Assembly: GCA_002706445.1 (NCBI GenBank)
Contig: PALE01000080.1
Location: 1-48,019 of the forward strand
DNA from: Erythrobacteraceae bacterium
Lineage (GTDB): Bacteria > Pseudomonadota > Alphaproteobacteria > Sphingomonadales > Sphingomonadaceae
Reading direction: 5' to 3'
DNA: 48,019 nucleotides
The position numbers were made by a program, and so were the translations under genes. This document shows positions 16,873 through 24,615 of the stretch, piece after piece; the stretch's first letter is position 1; every line of letters begins with the position of its first letter. The notes beneath the pieces are model-generated. The model was not told the DNA's origin. It was given only the letters and a program-made list of their open reading frames with translations, and searched no databases.

Positions 16873-18044
16873 ATGGCCTCCCAGACTAAAACGCGGTTGT
16901 TCCCGCTGTCTGCGATTACAATCTCTCGATCGCTAACCGTTAATCCATATGGCCAGCACAATGAATCGCGGGTTGCAAATCCCCAGCGATTATCACCCTT
17001 TGATGCGAAGTCTGGTTGGCCTGTCAGCCAAGCAGCCTCCGAGCCTGTCCTGCGCTCTTCCCATGCAACAATTCTTGAATTGGCGGTATCTGCAGCGATC
17101 AGTTTGTCGCCGTAGCTGCAAATTGCATAGGGCATATTCAAAGCAGCATTGCTGGGATAGTATGCGGCCAAATTATGGTCACAATCCGTAAAGTTGCGTT
17201 GACCAAGCACGGCGACGCAAGGCTGGCCGTTTGCCGTTGGAAAGTCATCCCACAACATGATGCGATTGTTTCCGGCGTCGGTAACAGCCAAGCCACCTTG
17301 CCATAATTGAGCCATATGTGGCCACCGCATACCAGCAGCCGACACGCCTTCTCCTGAATTTTCGTCGCGGCATTCAAATCCCGTTTGCCCCAAGACGAGA
17401 TCGGCGGATTGTCCTGTGAAACTTGGATCATCCCAAATTAGAACCCGCCTATTTCCGGTGTCACAAATGACGAGCCTGCCAGCGACTTCAGAAACGCCGT
17501 AGGGCCAATGCATCGTAGTTGATCTTGGTGTATCCAGGCCTGAGTTCGCCAATACGGAATGCGCGTTTTCTTGCCCTAATATGATGTCAGCAGGTTGATT
17601 ATGAGACCGAGGTGTCTTTCGCCAAAGTAGCACTCGGTGGTTCCACGCGTCGGCAACTGCAAGTCCATCGCCCCACCTAGCAATGCCCGTTGGCACATTG
17701 AGCGTTGCGGCCGTCGCGGCACCCTTTGCGTTACGTCCTTCTCGATCAAAGGCCTGTTGTCCGATGAGAATATCCGCAGGCTGATTGTCTTTTGATATAC
17801 CTTGGGACCAACCCAGAAGCCTGTGATGCCCGGTGTCCGAAACCCAAAAGGAACCGTCGCGCAGTCGAACCGCTCCCCGGGGACCAAAGAGTACCGATGC
17901 GGATGGGACGTTTGGAGCGACCAGCGCATCGTCCTCCCAACCCAAAACAAACTTTGGGCCAGCAGCATCGAGTAGCGATGGCCCCATCTTTTGAGTTGCC
18001 TCTTCTTTGACGGGTGTAAATGAGGGGGCGAGTGAGATCTTCAT
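16866..18044 (-). CDS. NHL-repeat beta-propeller protein of the hydrogenase operon
   Basis: A 392-residue protein built of about six NHL-type repeats with the recurring core of aspartate, asparagine/histidine and arginine (FWVSDTGHHRLLGW, AVADAWNHRVLLW, VICDTGNRRVLIW, AVTDAGNNRIMLW, IAADTANSRIVAW, VIADSGNNRVLVW). It should fold as a six-bladed propeller. No signal peptide is evident, so it is probably cytosolic. Proteins of this kind accompany group 2a hydrogenases; a scaffold or assembly role is likely but unproven. It starts three bases after the NifU-Rieske gene stops and overlaps hypF. Confidence 0.85.
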   Translation of the reverse strand: MKISLAPSFTPVKEEATQKMGPSLLDAAGPKFVLGWEDDALVAPNVPSASVLFGPRGAVRLRDGSFWVSDTGHHRLLGWSQGISKDNQPADILIGQQAFDREGRNAKGAATAATLNVPTGIARWGDGLAVADAWNHRVLLWRKTPRSHNQPADIILGQENAHSVLANSGLDTPRSTTMHWPYGVSEVAGRLVICDTGNRRVLIWDDPSFTGQSADLVLGQTGFECRDENSGEGVSAAGMRWPHMAQLWQGGLAVTDAGNNRIMLWDDFPTANGQPCVAVLGQRNFTDCDHNLAAYYPSNAALNMPYAICSYGDKLIAADTANSRIVAWEERRTGSEAAWLTGQPDFASKGDNRWGFATRDSLCWPYGLTVSDREIVIADSGNNRVLVWEAIC

Positions 18045-18047
18045 GCG

Positions 18048-18908
18048 CTACCTCGTCAACCGGATTTCGATTTGACCATCCTTCACCCGGACACCGTGCG
18101 GTTGCAGCTGAACCTCCGGCGCGGTCAAGCACTCACCACTCTCGAGCGAATAGCGAAACCCATGGTAGGGACAGGTAATTATAGCGTCACTGATATCGCC
18201 GCCATCCATCGGCATGCCCATATGCGCGCAGGAGTTGGCAAAGCACGTGACTTTATCACCCAGCCGACTCAGCAGAACAGACTCGCCTTCGACGTCAAAG
18301 ACCTGCGTGCTCCCGTCATCAATCGAACTGAGCGCCGCGACCTGCGCCCAATCGTCCGCCTGAAAATCGGCAAAGGGGGACGCGTATTCGACGCCGCTAC
18401 CCCCTCCCAGCCCTTTCTTCTGCCGGATTTCGGTTATCTGCGGGAACCGATCTTGGATCGCCTTTTTAACCCCACCATAAAATGTCAGCGCGGATGCTGG
18501 GCAACCATCACAAGCTCCAAGGAACTTTACTGTTACTGACGTCGCTTCAACATCAACTAACTCCACATCGCCACCATGCGAAGCAAGGGTAGGTCTGATA
18601 GTGTCCAATGCTGCATCTACCTGCTCATGCAGCGAAGGTTTCAAGATTCCGTGGCGGCGCAGGACGGTGTATACAACCTCATCGCCAGCTGCTGACTTCA
18701 ACGCTGCGCCGATGCCGGGCGCCGATTGCAAAGAACGGATTAGTCGCCTGAACGCAGCCGCATTCAGCGAATCCACCGCTTCAGCTCTAGCTTGCGCGGC
18801 GTTCTGCTGCTCCATCGGCCAGTCTTCAGCAAGCGCCTCAAGCGCCGCGATGTCTGAGAGCATACTACTCAGATCACGCTCCTGGACCTCTGATTCAGTC
18901 GCCGCCAT
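18048..18908 (-). CDS. NifU-like domain fused to Rieske [2Fe-2S] domain
   Basis: A 286-residue fusion. Residues ~1-90 are helical. Residues ~95-165 are a NifU C-terminal-type domain with the cluster-binding pair Cys133 and Cys136 (GACDGCPAS). Residues ~180-286 are a Rieske domain with Cys227/His229 (CAHMG) and Cys246/His249 (CPYHG). The two clusters could serve cluster delivery or electron transfer from the hydrogenase. There is no Tat or Sec signal, so the Rieske cluster is cytosolic, unlike that of bc1 complexes. Located between the small membrane proteins and the NHL gene, with four-base and three-base gaps. Confidence 0.88.
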   Translation of the reverse strand: MAATESEVQERDLSSMLSDIAALEALAEDWPMEQQNAAQARAEAVDSLNAAAFRRLIRSLQSAPGIGAALKSAAGDEVVYTVLRRHGILKPSLHEQVDAALDTIRPTLASHGGDVELVDVEATSVTVKFLGACDGCPASALTFYGGVKKAIQDRFPQITEIRQKKGLGGGSGVEYASPFADFQADDWAQVAALSSIDDGSTQVFDVEGESVLLSRLGDKVTCFANSCAHMGMPMDGGDISDAIITCPYHGFRYSLESGECLTAPEVQLQPHGVRVKDGQIEIRLTR

Positions 18909-18912
18909 GAGA

Positions 18913-19134
18913 CTATCGGTACTTCAGATCTTTGAAGAGAATAGGCTGGAGGAAACCAGCGACAGCACCTCCCGCGATGGCACCGGTTAACGGAGCAAAG
19001 AAATGGCCGACCGCCAGCATGGTTAAAGCTCCGCAGACCACAGCAACAAGGAAGCGGATCGCAACCATCCTGTAGTCTTGAAAGAGTCTTCCAGTGAAGA
19101 AGAGCTTCATTGAGTCGAGGATCATTCCAAGCAT
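18913..19134 (-). CDS. small membrane protein of the hydrogenase operon
   Basis: A 73-residue protein not recognised as a named family. It begins with an amphipathic stretch (LGMILDSMKLFFTGRLFQDYR) followed by two hydrophobic, glycine/alanine-rich segments (IRFLVAVVCGALTMLAVGHF and LTGAIAGGAVAGFLQPILF). It shares one base with the preceding 65-residue membrane gene, so the two are surely co-translated. Both may anchor the signal-less soluble hydrogenase to the inner membrane or guide quinone; this is inference from position and hydrophobicity. Confidence 0.7.
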   Translation of the reverse strand: MLGMILDSMKLFFTGRLFQDYRMVAIRFLVAVVCGALTMLAVGHFFAPLTGAIAGGAVAGFLQPILFKDLKYR

Positions 19135-19331
19135 TAGGCTACTCCCGGGATCAATGTGATTAGAAGAGAGCCAACAACAACAGCTGCTGCCCCAGACAGA
19201 AAACCGTATAGGCCACCCATTGCACCTGCCATTTCATACCCAAGAGCTTTTCCGCCGATTAAAATGCCAGATATCACTCCTGCAATTAGGGCGGCCGCAA
19301 CCCCTGCGGCGATCAAAGTTACAAACGTCAT
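19134..19331 (-). CDS. tiny glycine-rich membrane protein of the hydrogenase operon
   Basis: A 65-residue, almost wholly hydrophobic protein with two predicted membrane segments (LIAAGVAAALIAGVISGILIG and GFLSGAAAVVVGSLLITLIPG) joined by a short loop GGKALGYEMAG. No charged motif suggests catalysis. Group 2a hydrogenases of mycobacteria use a hydrophobic protein, HucM, to form a stalk that carries quinone; this pair of small proteins could be the counterpart, but no sequence similarity can be claimed from reading alone. It overlaps the next membrane gene by one base. Confidence 0.7.
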   Translation of the reverse strand: MTFVTLIAAGVAAALIAGVISGILIGGKALGYEMAGAMGGLYGFLSGAAAVVVGSLLITLIPGVA

Positions 19332-19373
19332 TTCCTCTCTAAACTCCTCTTTCTATTTTCGTTTTTGGTCCTG

Positions 19374-20345
19374 TCACCGTGATAGCTCGGCCTCCAAAGA
19401 ATCGATTGCCGCGCGAACGGTTTCGGCTTTCTGGAGATCACCGGTGGACCCGAATATCGCGCATGCCTCGGAATAGAGACCAATTGCGGCCCTCAAGTTA
19501 TCCGTATTGCCTTTGTCGGGATCGGCGGGATCGTCGGGAAGATTGGACAGGCAGTTGGCCTTGTTAGCCAAGGTATTGGCATATTCACCGGGTGAGTCCT
19601 TGGCATTTCTCACGCGGAGTGCCTCATCGTACGCCTCCAAGGCTCGAAATCCGTTCTCAACCCGATGGCTGGACGACACGTACTGGAGTGCATTTCCAAG
19701 ATTGTTCTGAAGCATCGCGTACTCGCTTGGATGGTCGACCAAGTTTACGATTTTCAGACCTTCTTCAAACGCCTGGACGGCCAATGCTTCGCGCATCTTG
19801 GACTCGTCGCCTGTGAAAGGGATAGAGAGAAAGGCGGTGGCGAGATTATTTTGCAGAACCGCAAACTCTGCCGGATATGCCTGCGCGTCAAAGGTACGCA
19901 AGGAGCGCTGATAAGCGCTAATGGCATCCTGAATGCGAGCTCGGTTCGCACCGGCAAGGTTTTGCAATATCAGCCCGTAATTCATTTCGGCTTCAGCAAT
20001 CTCTGCCGGTTCACCTAAATCTCTCAAAACCTTTAAAGAGCCTTCGATCGATTGTTTGGCGGCTTCAAGCGGTGAGTAGTCCTCCGCTGGCAATATCATC
20101 TGAGCCGTTGCCAACCGCGACTGTACGCGAGCCTCCAAAAGACGCGCGTCTGCCGGACATAATTCAATACTTGCTTCGTAGAGCGAAATCGCTTCGATCA
20201 GGTCATTTGAAGATTTGGGCTTCTGCTGGAGACCCATTGCGATCTCCATCAGCATCTCAGCCTTTTCTGTTTCAGAAGCGTCAACGTCCAATACAGCTTG
20301 GCGAGCCGCTTCCGCTTCGACTGTTGCCCTACTTGACCCGGTCAA
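19374..20345 (-). CDS. tetratricopeptide-repeat protein of the hydrogenase operon
   Basis: A 323-residue protein with about six TPR-like helical pairs (for example IEAISLYEASIELCPADARL, FAVLQNNLATAFLSI, EYAMLQNNLGNALQYV, GFRALEAYDEALRVR, NLRAAIGLYSEACAIF). The repeated NNLG/NNLA core is typical. There is no signal peptide. The start is the TTG at 20345, six to seven bases after GGGAGAG; no better ATG exists. TPR proteins sit in many group 2a hydrogenase operons and probably help assembly. A hairpin precedes it at 20365-20388. Confidence 0.85.
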   Translation of the reverse strand: MTGSSRATVEAEAARQAVLDVDASETEKAEMLMEIAMGLQQKPKSSNDLIEAISLYEASIELCPADARLLEARVQSRLATAQMILPAEDYSPLEAAKQSIEGSLKVLRDLGEPAEIAEAEMNYGLILQNLAGANRARIQDAISAYQRSLRTFDAQAYPAEFAVLQNNLATAFLSIPFTGDESKMREALAVQAFEEGLKIVNLVDHPSEYAMLQNNLGNALQYVSSSHRVENGFRALEAYDEALRVRNAKDSPGEYANTLANKANCLSNLPDDPADPDKGNTDNLRAAIGLYSEACAIFGSTGDLQKAETVRAAIDSLEAELSR

Positions 20346-20364
20346 TGGTTCTCTCCCTTCCGAT

Positions 20365-20388
20365 CCCGCCAGAATCCCCTTTGGCGGG
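20365..20388 (-). other. hairpin in the 103-base gap before the TPR gene
   Basis: CCCGCCA at 20365-20371 pairs with TGGCGGG at 20382-20388 around a ten-base loop. No T-tract follows on the minus strand, so it is more likely an RNA-processing or partial-attenuation element that tunes expression between the structural genes and the accessory genes than a full terminator. Confidence 0.45.
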
Positions 20389-20448
20389 CCGAAGGTGGGA
20401 GATTATGCGGGCAAGTTCACGATGTCTACTAAATAAGCATCATGTAAA

Positions 20449-20760
20449 CTAGGTTTGCAATTCAGGCAGTTCACAAACCAATGCCCCACGGTCCGAAGAC
20501 CAATTGCCAATGATATCTCCGCTGGACCAATCCAATCGACCGTCATTTTGGAAGACATCAGGAGATGTGATGACTCGATCTCCCTGAGCATTGCGAATCT
20601 TGAGGAGATATCCTCCTGATGCCATTTGCTTCACCGGAAGGATCTGGAGGTATCCACCATCGATCAGAACGATGACCGTTTCGATGCCTTGGAAGTACTT
20701 ATCGTAGTCGGTAGCAGCCAAGTAGATGGAGCCGTTCGAGATAGATATTCTCGCGCTCAC
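20449..20760 (-). CDS. unrecognised 103-residue protein of the hydrogenase operon
   Basis: I do not recognise this family. The GTG at 20760 is preferred as start because GTGA overlaps the protease stop codon and a GGGAG stands upstream; an ATG at 20775 would overlap the protease by 19 bases. The protein is beta-rich (ISISNGSIYLAA, TVIVLIDGGYLQILPV, GGYLLKIRNAQGDRVI) and acidic, with no cysteine motif apart from one cysteine near the end, and no signal or membrane segment. Its place beside the protease suggests a maturation or stability factor specific to this enzyme class. Confidence 0.75.
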   Translation of the reverse strand: MSARISISNGSIYLAATDYDKYFQGIETVIVLIDGGYLQILPVKQMASGGYLLKIRNAQGDRVITSPDVFQNDGRLDWSSGDIIGNWSSDRGALVCELPELQT

Positions 20761-21242
20761 GACCAGCTCCCACATGAAACTGGCGAAACCAGCGCCTCAA
20801 TTTTTTTTGCTATTTCTGAAGCGGAAGAAGACACTTCGTCGGAGAGCTCCAATCCATAGTCTATGGATCGAGCTTCGATGAGAAAGACCTTCACATTCTT
20901 GGGAAAATCGCTTTCGTAGATCTTCTTGCCCGCAAACAAGGCATGATCCCATCGAAAGTCATGCAGATTGAGACTTTGCGGAGGCGGCGAGGCCAAGATG
21001 TCACCTGGAACCTCATAGATCGCTCCGGGGCTCGATTCAGGTAGCTTCGCATCGATTATGATGAGGTGGCTACAACCCTTAGCCTGGTACATCACACCCA
21101 TGCCATCGGTTCCGGCATCAAATAACGTGACGTTTTTTGGCAGATCATAACTACGAAGAAGTGCGATTACAGACGGGCCAACTCCATCATCGCTCCGGTT
21201 GCTGTTCCCGCACCCGATGATCGCAATCTGCGCCTTTTGCAT
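20757..21242 (-). CDS. hupD: hydrogenase maturation endopeptidase (HupD/HyaD family)
   Basis: A 161-residue protease that clips the C-terminal tail from the large subunit once nickel is inserted. The family start GCGNSNRSDDGVGPSV is clear; the usual metal-binding acidic residues appear as the aspartates in SDDG and FDAGTDG, and His94 region LNLHDFRWD supplies the histidine. Its substrate tail should be the residues after His515 of the large subunit. It begins at the base following the stop of the HiPIP-like gene, and its stop overlaps the next gene. Confidence 0.9.
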   Translation of the reverse strand: MQKAQIAIIGCGNSNRSDDGVGPSVIALLRSYDLPKNVTLFDAGTDGMGVMYQAKGCSHLIIIDAKLPESSPGAIYEVPGDILASPPPQSLNLHDFRWDHALFAGKKIYESDFPKNVKVFLIEARSIDYGLELSDEVSSSASEIAKKIEALVSPVSCGSWS

Positions 21243-21575
21243 CTAGATGCGCCACAGCCGGCAAGACCAGTCTGGTTCCACCGGAATCATCAGTTCCGGC
21301 AAGTCACAAAACTCTCTGTGCACCAGATAATACATGCAGCTTTCGCATGACTGCTCGATATCATTGGCCTCGACAACATAGTCTGTCACCCCGGCGACAA
21401 TGAGCTTCTGATCTAGATCATCGCCGGCCCCTGTCCGCAGCCTGCCAATTATCTCATTGAACATTTCCGATGTTTCAGCGCGCGGATATACTTCCACCTG
21501 AAGTCCGCCAGCAAGTTTTGCTGCAATGACCTGCCGGGTTTTGCCATCCTCCAGGGTCGACTCGCCTTCAGTCAT
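21243..21575 (-). CDS. HiPIP-like four-cysteine protein, copy 2
   Basis: A 110-residue protein. The C-terminal third carries Cys77, Cys80, Cys90 and Cys105 in the arrangement CxxC-x9-C-x14-C, with CDLPEL after the third cysteine and WSCRLW at the end. This resembles the cluster-binding pattern of high-potential iron-sulfur proteins (C-x2-C, then C-x-L-P, then WC-x-x-W). There is no export signal, whereas classic HiPIPs are periplasmic. It is a tandem paralogue of the gene at 21585. Proposed role: a small [4Fe-4S] electron carrier or chaperone for the hydrogenase. The HiPIP assignment rests only on the motif. Confidence 0.7.
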   Translation of the reverse strand: MTEGESTLEDGKTRQVIAAKLAGGLQVEVYPRAETSEMFNEIIGRLRTGAGDDLDQKLIVAGVTDYVVEANDIEQSCESCMYYLVHREFCDLPELMIPVEPDWSCRLWRI

Positions 21576-21584
21576 GTGGCTCTC

Positions 21585-21947
21585 CTAGATGCGCCAGAGC
21601 CTGCACCACCACTCCGGCTCCGCAGGTAAATCCAGCTCAGGCAAGTCGCACCAGCGTTTGTGCACCAGATAATACATGCACTCCTGACAGCGCATCTCAT
21701 CCTCGCCATGCGGAGTGAGCTTCCAGCCACTCACCACGAGCTTTTCCCTCAAATCTTCAGGGCCAAGCTCTCGCAACTGATCCAACAGTTTGGAGAATTC
21801 CTTGTCAGTTTCAGGGAACGGATCAACTTGCGTCTCGAGTCCTCCTTCGAAGAGGTCCTCGATCATACGCCTCTGACTTGCCTGGTCGTCCCCACTCAAG
21901 CCATCTTTTGCCCCCGACCCATCATCATCTTGCACATTTTGTGTCAT
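21585..21947 (-). CDS. HiPIP-like four-cysteine protein, copy 1
   Basis: A 120-residue protein whose last 35 residues nearly repeat those of copy 2: CxxC at 87/90 (CQECMYYLVH), Cys100 in CDLPEL and Cys115 in WWCRLWRI. The N-terminal half is acidic and helical (RMIEDLFEGGLETQVDPFPETDKEFSKLLDQL) and is shared with copy 2 as a weaker similarity (LAGGLQVEVYPRAETSEMFNEII), so the pair arose by duplication. No signal peptide. It lies 85 bases downstream of the large subunit and nine bases before copy 2. Confidence 0.7.
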   Translation of the reverse strand: MTQNVQDDDGSGAKDGLSGDDQASQRRMIEDLFEGGLETQVDPFPETDKEFSKLLDQLRELGPEDLREKLVVSGWKLTPHGEDEMRCQECMYYLVHKRWCDLPELDLPAEPEWWCRLWRI

Positions 21948-22032
21948 TCAAACCCTTTCCCACTAACGACCTTGGAGGGACCGCTCACTATGAACGTCCC
22001 TCCCCCAATCGTCCTTGGGCAATTCCCCAAAC

Positions 22033-23628
22033 TTAGGCCGTTCTGAACCTCGCCAGTTCTTCACCCGTCTTGGCATCGTGAGCGTGCACGGTGCAGACTA
22101 AGCAGCTGTCGTAAGAGCGGCAGACATGCCCAACTTCGACCGGATCTGCCGTGTTCTCGACAGGTGTTCCGATCAATGCTTCTTCGATTGGACCACGTTC
22201 ACCGTCTGTGGCACGCGGCCCCACATTCCAGGTTGTCGGGGCGATGATCTGGTAGTTGGCAATCTTGCCATCGCGAACATCGATCCAGTGGCAGAGAGCA
22301 CCACGAATGGCCTCGGTTGCCCCCCAACCCTGCCCGTCCTTCTCAGTCGGCTTGATATACCACTCATCGTTAAGTTTGAATTCCGTCAGAATTCGCTGCG
22401 CTTCGCGATAGAGCTTACAAAGCTCGTGCATCCGGGCGAAGTGGCGAAGCAGGATCGATGGCCCCCCCATCTTGCGATACATGTCAAGAATTAGAGGATC
22501 GCTATGCTGCCAATCCTGACCGTGACTTCCACCAGCAACCAGCTGTCGGGCAAGCGCACCAGCTTCAAGACGGCCATTGTCTGAGTGACGCACAGCCGTT
22601 GACCACGAATATTTGCCCTCAGGGTCAATCGGGTTCTTACCAACAGGGTTTGTTGTCCGGTCGAAGGGATGCGTCCCACCGACTTCGTCATACCATGCAT
22701 GGGTCACGTCTTCACGAACTGTGGCCTGATCCATGAGCTTGTGAGTGTCAGTGGCACCATCATAAACACCAGACTTCATGATCACTGCATCATTGCGGCC
22801 TTCGATTGTGGGGTTCTGATACTTGTCTTCATGCGGCAGATAGCCCCACGTCACAAATTTCGCGTGACCGCGACCATACTTGTCCAGGCCGATGTCTTTG
22901 GCCATTCTCCAATAGAGACCGAGGTCAGAATTCGCATGCTCAGGCTTTTCGTCCAACCAGGCCAAAAAGTCGTCATAGGACTGAATTTCTTCGTAGCGCT
23001 CCATTGAACAACCAAGCCAAAGTGGCTCAATCCAATTGCGGCGGAAGTGCTCCAAGATGGCCACCGAGCGGGTGACGTCCGTGAGAGTTGGAGAGCACAT
23101 CACGCCGCCCGGCACCATGTAGGAAGAATGCGGCCACTGCCCGCCAAGCAATGCGTATATCTCAACCGGGCGTCCGGAGATCGTTACACCAGCCTCGTAG
23201 GAAGTACCGGTGAATGGTGAATAGCGTTTAACCGCCTCTTCAAAGTACTGGCTCCTAGCGTAGTTTTGATTGGTGAAATCAATCATAAAAAGGCCGTAGT
23301 GGTGTCGCGGCAACGACTGCAATGATTCCACGATTTGACCAAGGTTTCTCGCAAGAATCGCGTTGCGAGGCACCGTGGTTCCCCAAGCTGTATCGAGCGC
23401 CCAAGCGGCGCAGGTAAGGTGGGAGGCACCGCAAATTCCGCAGGCACGCGGAGTCACCACGAGGCCTGCTTGAGGGTCCTTATCTTTTAGGATGACCTCA
23501 AAGCCACGGAACATTTCGGCATTGGTCCACGCATTGGTGACCACGCCATCTTCAATGTCGACACGGACGTCTAGGTCGCCTTCGACCCGGCCGACCGGCG
23601 AAATATCAAGTGTTTGAACTGCAGACAT
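22033..23628 (-). CDS. hupL: [NiFe] hydrogenase large subunit, group 2a-like
   Basis: A 531-residue catalytic subunit that splits H2 at its NiFe(CN)2CO centre. Nickel ligands are Cys63 and Cys66 (RACGICGASH) at the N-terminus and Cys509 and Cys512 (SYDSCLVCTVH) at the C-terminus. The latter motif has serine where many groups have proline (DPC). Removal of the 16 residues after His515 by the maturation protease is expected. The absence of a Tat signal on its partner and the operon content place it in group 2a, the class of cytosolic-side uptake enzymes that includes mycobacterial Huc and cyanobacterial HupL. It starts 24 bases after hupS. Confidence 0.93.
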   Translation of the reverse strand: MSAVQTLDISPVGRVEGDLDVRVDIEDGVVTNAWTNAEMFRGFEVILKDKDPQAGLVVTPRACGICGASHLTCAAWALDTAWGTTVPRNAILARNLGQIVESLQSLPRHHYGLFMIDFTNQNYARSQYFEEAVKRYSPFTGTSYEAGVTISGRPVEIYALLGGQWPHSSYMVPGGVMCSPTLTDVTRSVAILEHFRRNWIEPLWLGCSMERYEEIQSYDDFLAWLDEKPEHANSDLGLYWRMAKDIGLDKYGRGHAKFVTWGYLPHEDKYQNPTIEGRNDAVIMKSGVYDGATDTHKLMDQATVREDVTHAWYDEVGGTHPFDRTTNPVGKNPIDPEGKYSWSTAVRHSDNGRLEAGALARQLVAGGSHGQDWQHSDPLILDMYRKMGGPSILLRHFARMHELCKLYREAQRILTEFKLNDEWYIKPTEKDGQGWGATEAIRGALCHWIDVRDGKIANYQIIAPTTWNVGPRATDGERGPIEEALIGTPVENTADPVEVGHVCRSYDSCLVCTVHAHDAKTGEELARFRTA

Positions 23629-23652
23629 AATCTTAATCCCCGAATTTCGTCC

Positions 23653-24615
23653 TCAAACCACAAAAATGTCTTCTTCGGCCCACGCGGGCGAAGCATTTTT
23701 CGCGGCTGCTGTAAGTTTCATGTAACCCTTCTTGTCGACGCCGGTCGGCAAGTCTTTCGGTACACCCATCACTGTTTGAGTCTTGAAGACCGTACCAGGG
23801 GCGAGATCAAAGAATGGGAATTCTGGCTCGGTGCATCCCAGGCAAGGCATGCCGGCCCGGGTCTTGGACGATTGGCGGTTCCACAAGATCCGGTTGCAAG
23901 GACTGTGCGTCATCGGTCCGCGGCAACCAAGATCGTAAAACAGACAGCCTTTGCGCTGGCCAAAAGCCGTGGTCGAAACCTTATACGCGAAGTGCATGTT
24001 CCGCGTGCAGCCAGTCTGCGTGAAGCTAGAGAAAAACGTCTTCGGCCGGTGGAACTCATCGAGCTCTAAGTCACCGCCGCGGCCAGAAGCTATCGCAACC
24101 AGAATTTGCGTCACCCAGTCCGGGTGCGCTGGGCACCCGGGGATGTTGACTACCGGAAGACCCGCCTTGGAAACAAAATCGCCTCCCAGTGCGCCGCCTT
24201 TTTCGCGTTTGAGGAACTGGAGGCCCTCGCTATCAGATGGGTTCGGAGCCGTCGCCGGAATGCCACCCCAGGTTGCGCAATCGCCAATGGCAACGACGTA
24301 CTGAGCAGCGTCACATAGCTTAGCGACCCAATTTTTCATCGGCTCGCCACAAAACCGGTTCCACTCCCCGGTTCCATCGGGCGCATTGATCACGGTGCCT
24401 TCGAAAACGAAGATGTCGAGCTGGATTTCGCCAGAGATACATTTCTCAAGGATTGTTTTGACCTGATCACCCAACTCAAGTCCGAGCGATGGCTGCCATA
24501 GGACGTTAATCCCAAAGTCCGTCACCAAATCACAAGCGCTAGGCTCTTCTGCGTTCAGAAACGACATGGTGTTCCCGGAGCACGCACCCCCTTGGAGCCA
24601 AAGTAGGTTGGCCAT
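23653..24615 (-). CDS. hupS: [NiFe] hydrogenase small subunit, group 2a-like
   Basis: A 320-residue electron-transfer subunit. The start is the ATG at 24615 (MANLLWLQGG) after GGGAGAGGG; a longer frame to 24732 has no ribosome site and adds residues foreign to the family. No Tat signal and no C-terminal anchor. Only nine ligand cysteines are seen: proximal Cys12, Cys113, Cys161, with Asn15 replacing the usual second cysteine; distal Cys203, Cys224, Cys231, with Gln200 replacing the usual histidine; medial Cys240, Cys258, Cys261. Three cysteines per site fits three [3Fe-4S] clusters, as described for Huc, a trait linked to oxygen insensitivity and high affinity. Confidence 0.93.
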   Translation of the reverse strand: MANLLWLQGGACSGNTMSFLNAEEPSACDLVTDFGINVLWQPSLGLELGDQVKTILEKCISGEIQLDIFVFEGTVINAPDGTGEWNRFCGEPMKNWVAKLCDAAQYVVAIGDCATWGGIPATAPNPSDSEGLQFLKREKGGALGGDFVSKAGLPVVNIPGCPAHPDWVTQILVAIASGRGGDLELDEFHRPKTFFSSFTQTGCTRNMHFAYKVSTTAFGQRKGCLFYDLGCRGPMTHSPCNRILWNRQSSKTRAGMPCLGCTEPEFPFFDLAPGTVFKTQTVMGVPKDLPTGVDKKGYMKLTAAAKNASPAWAEEDIFVV

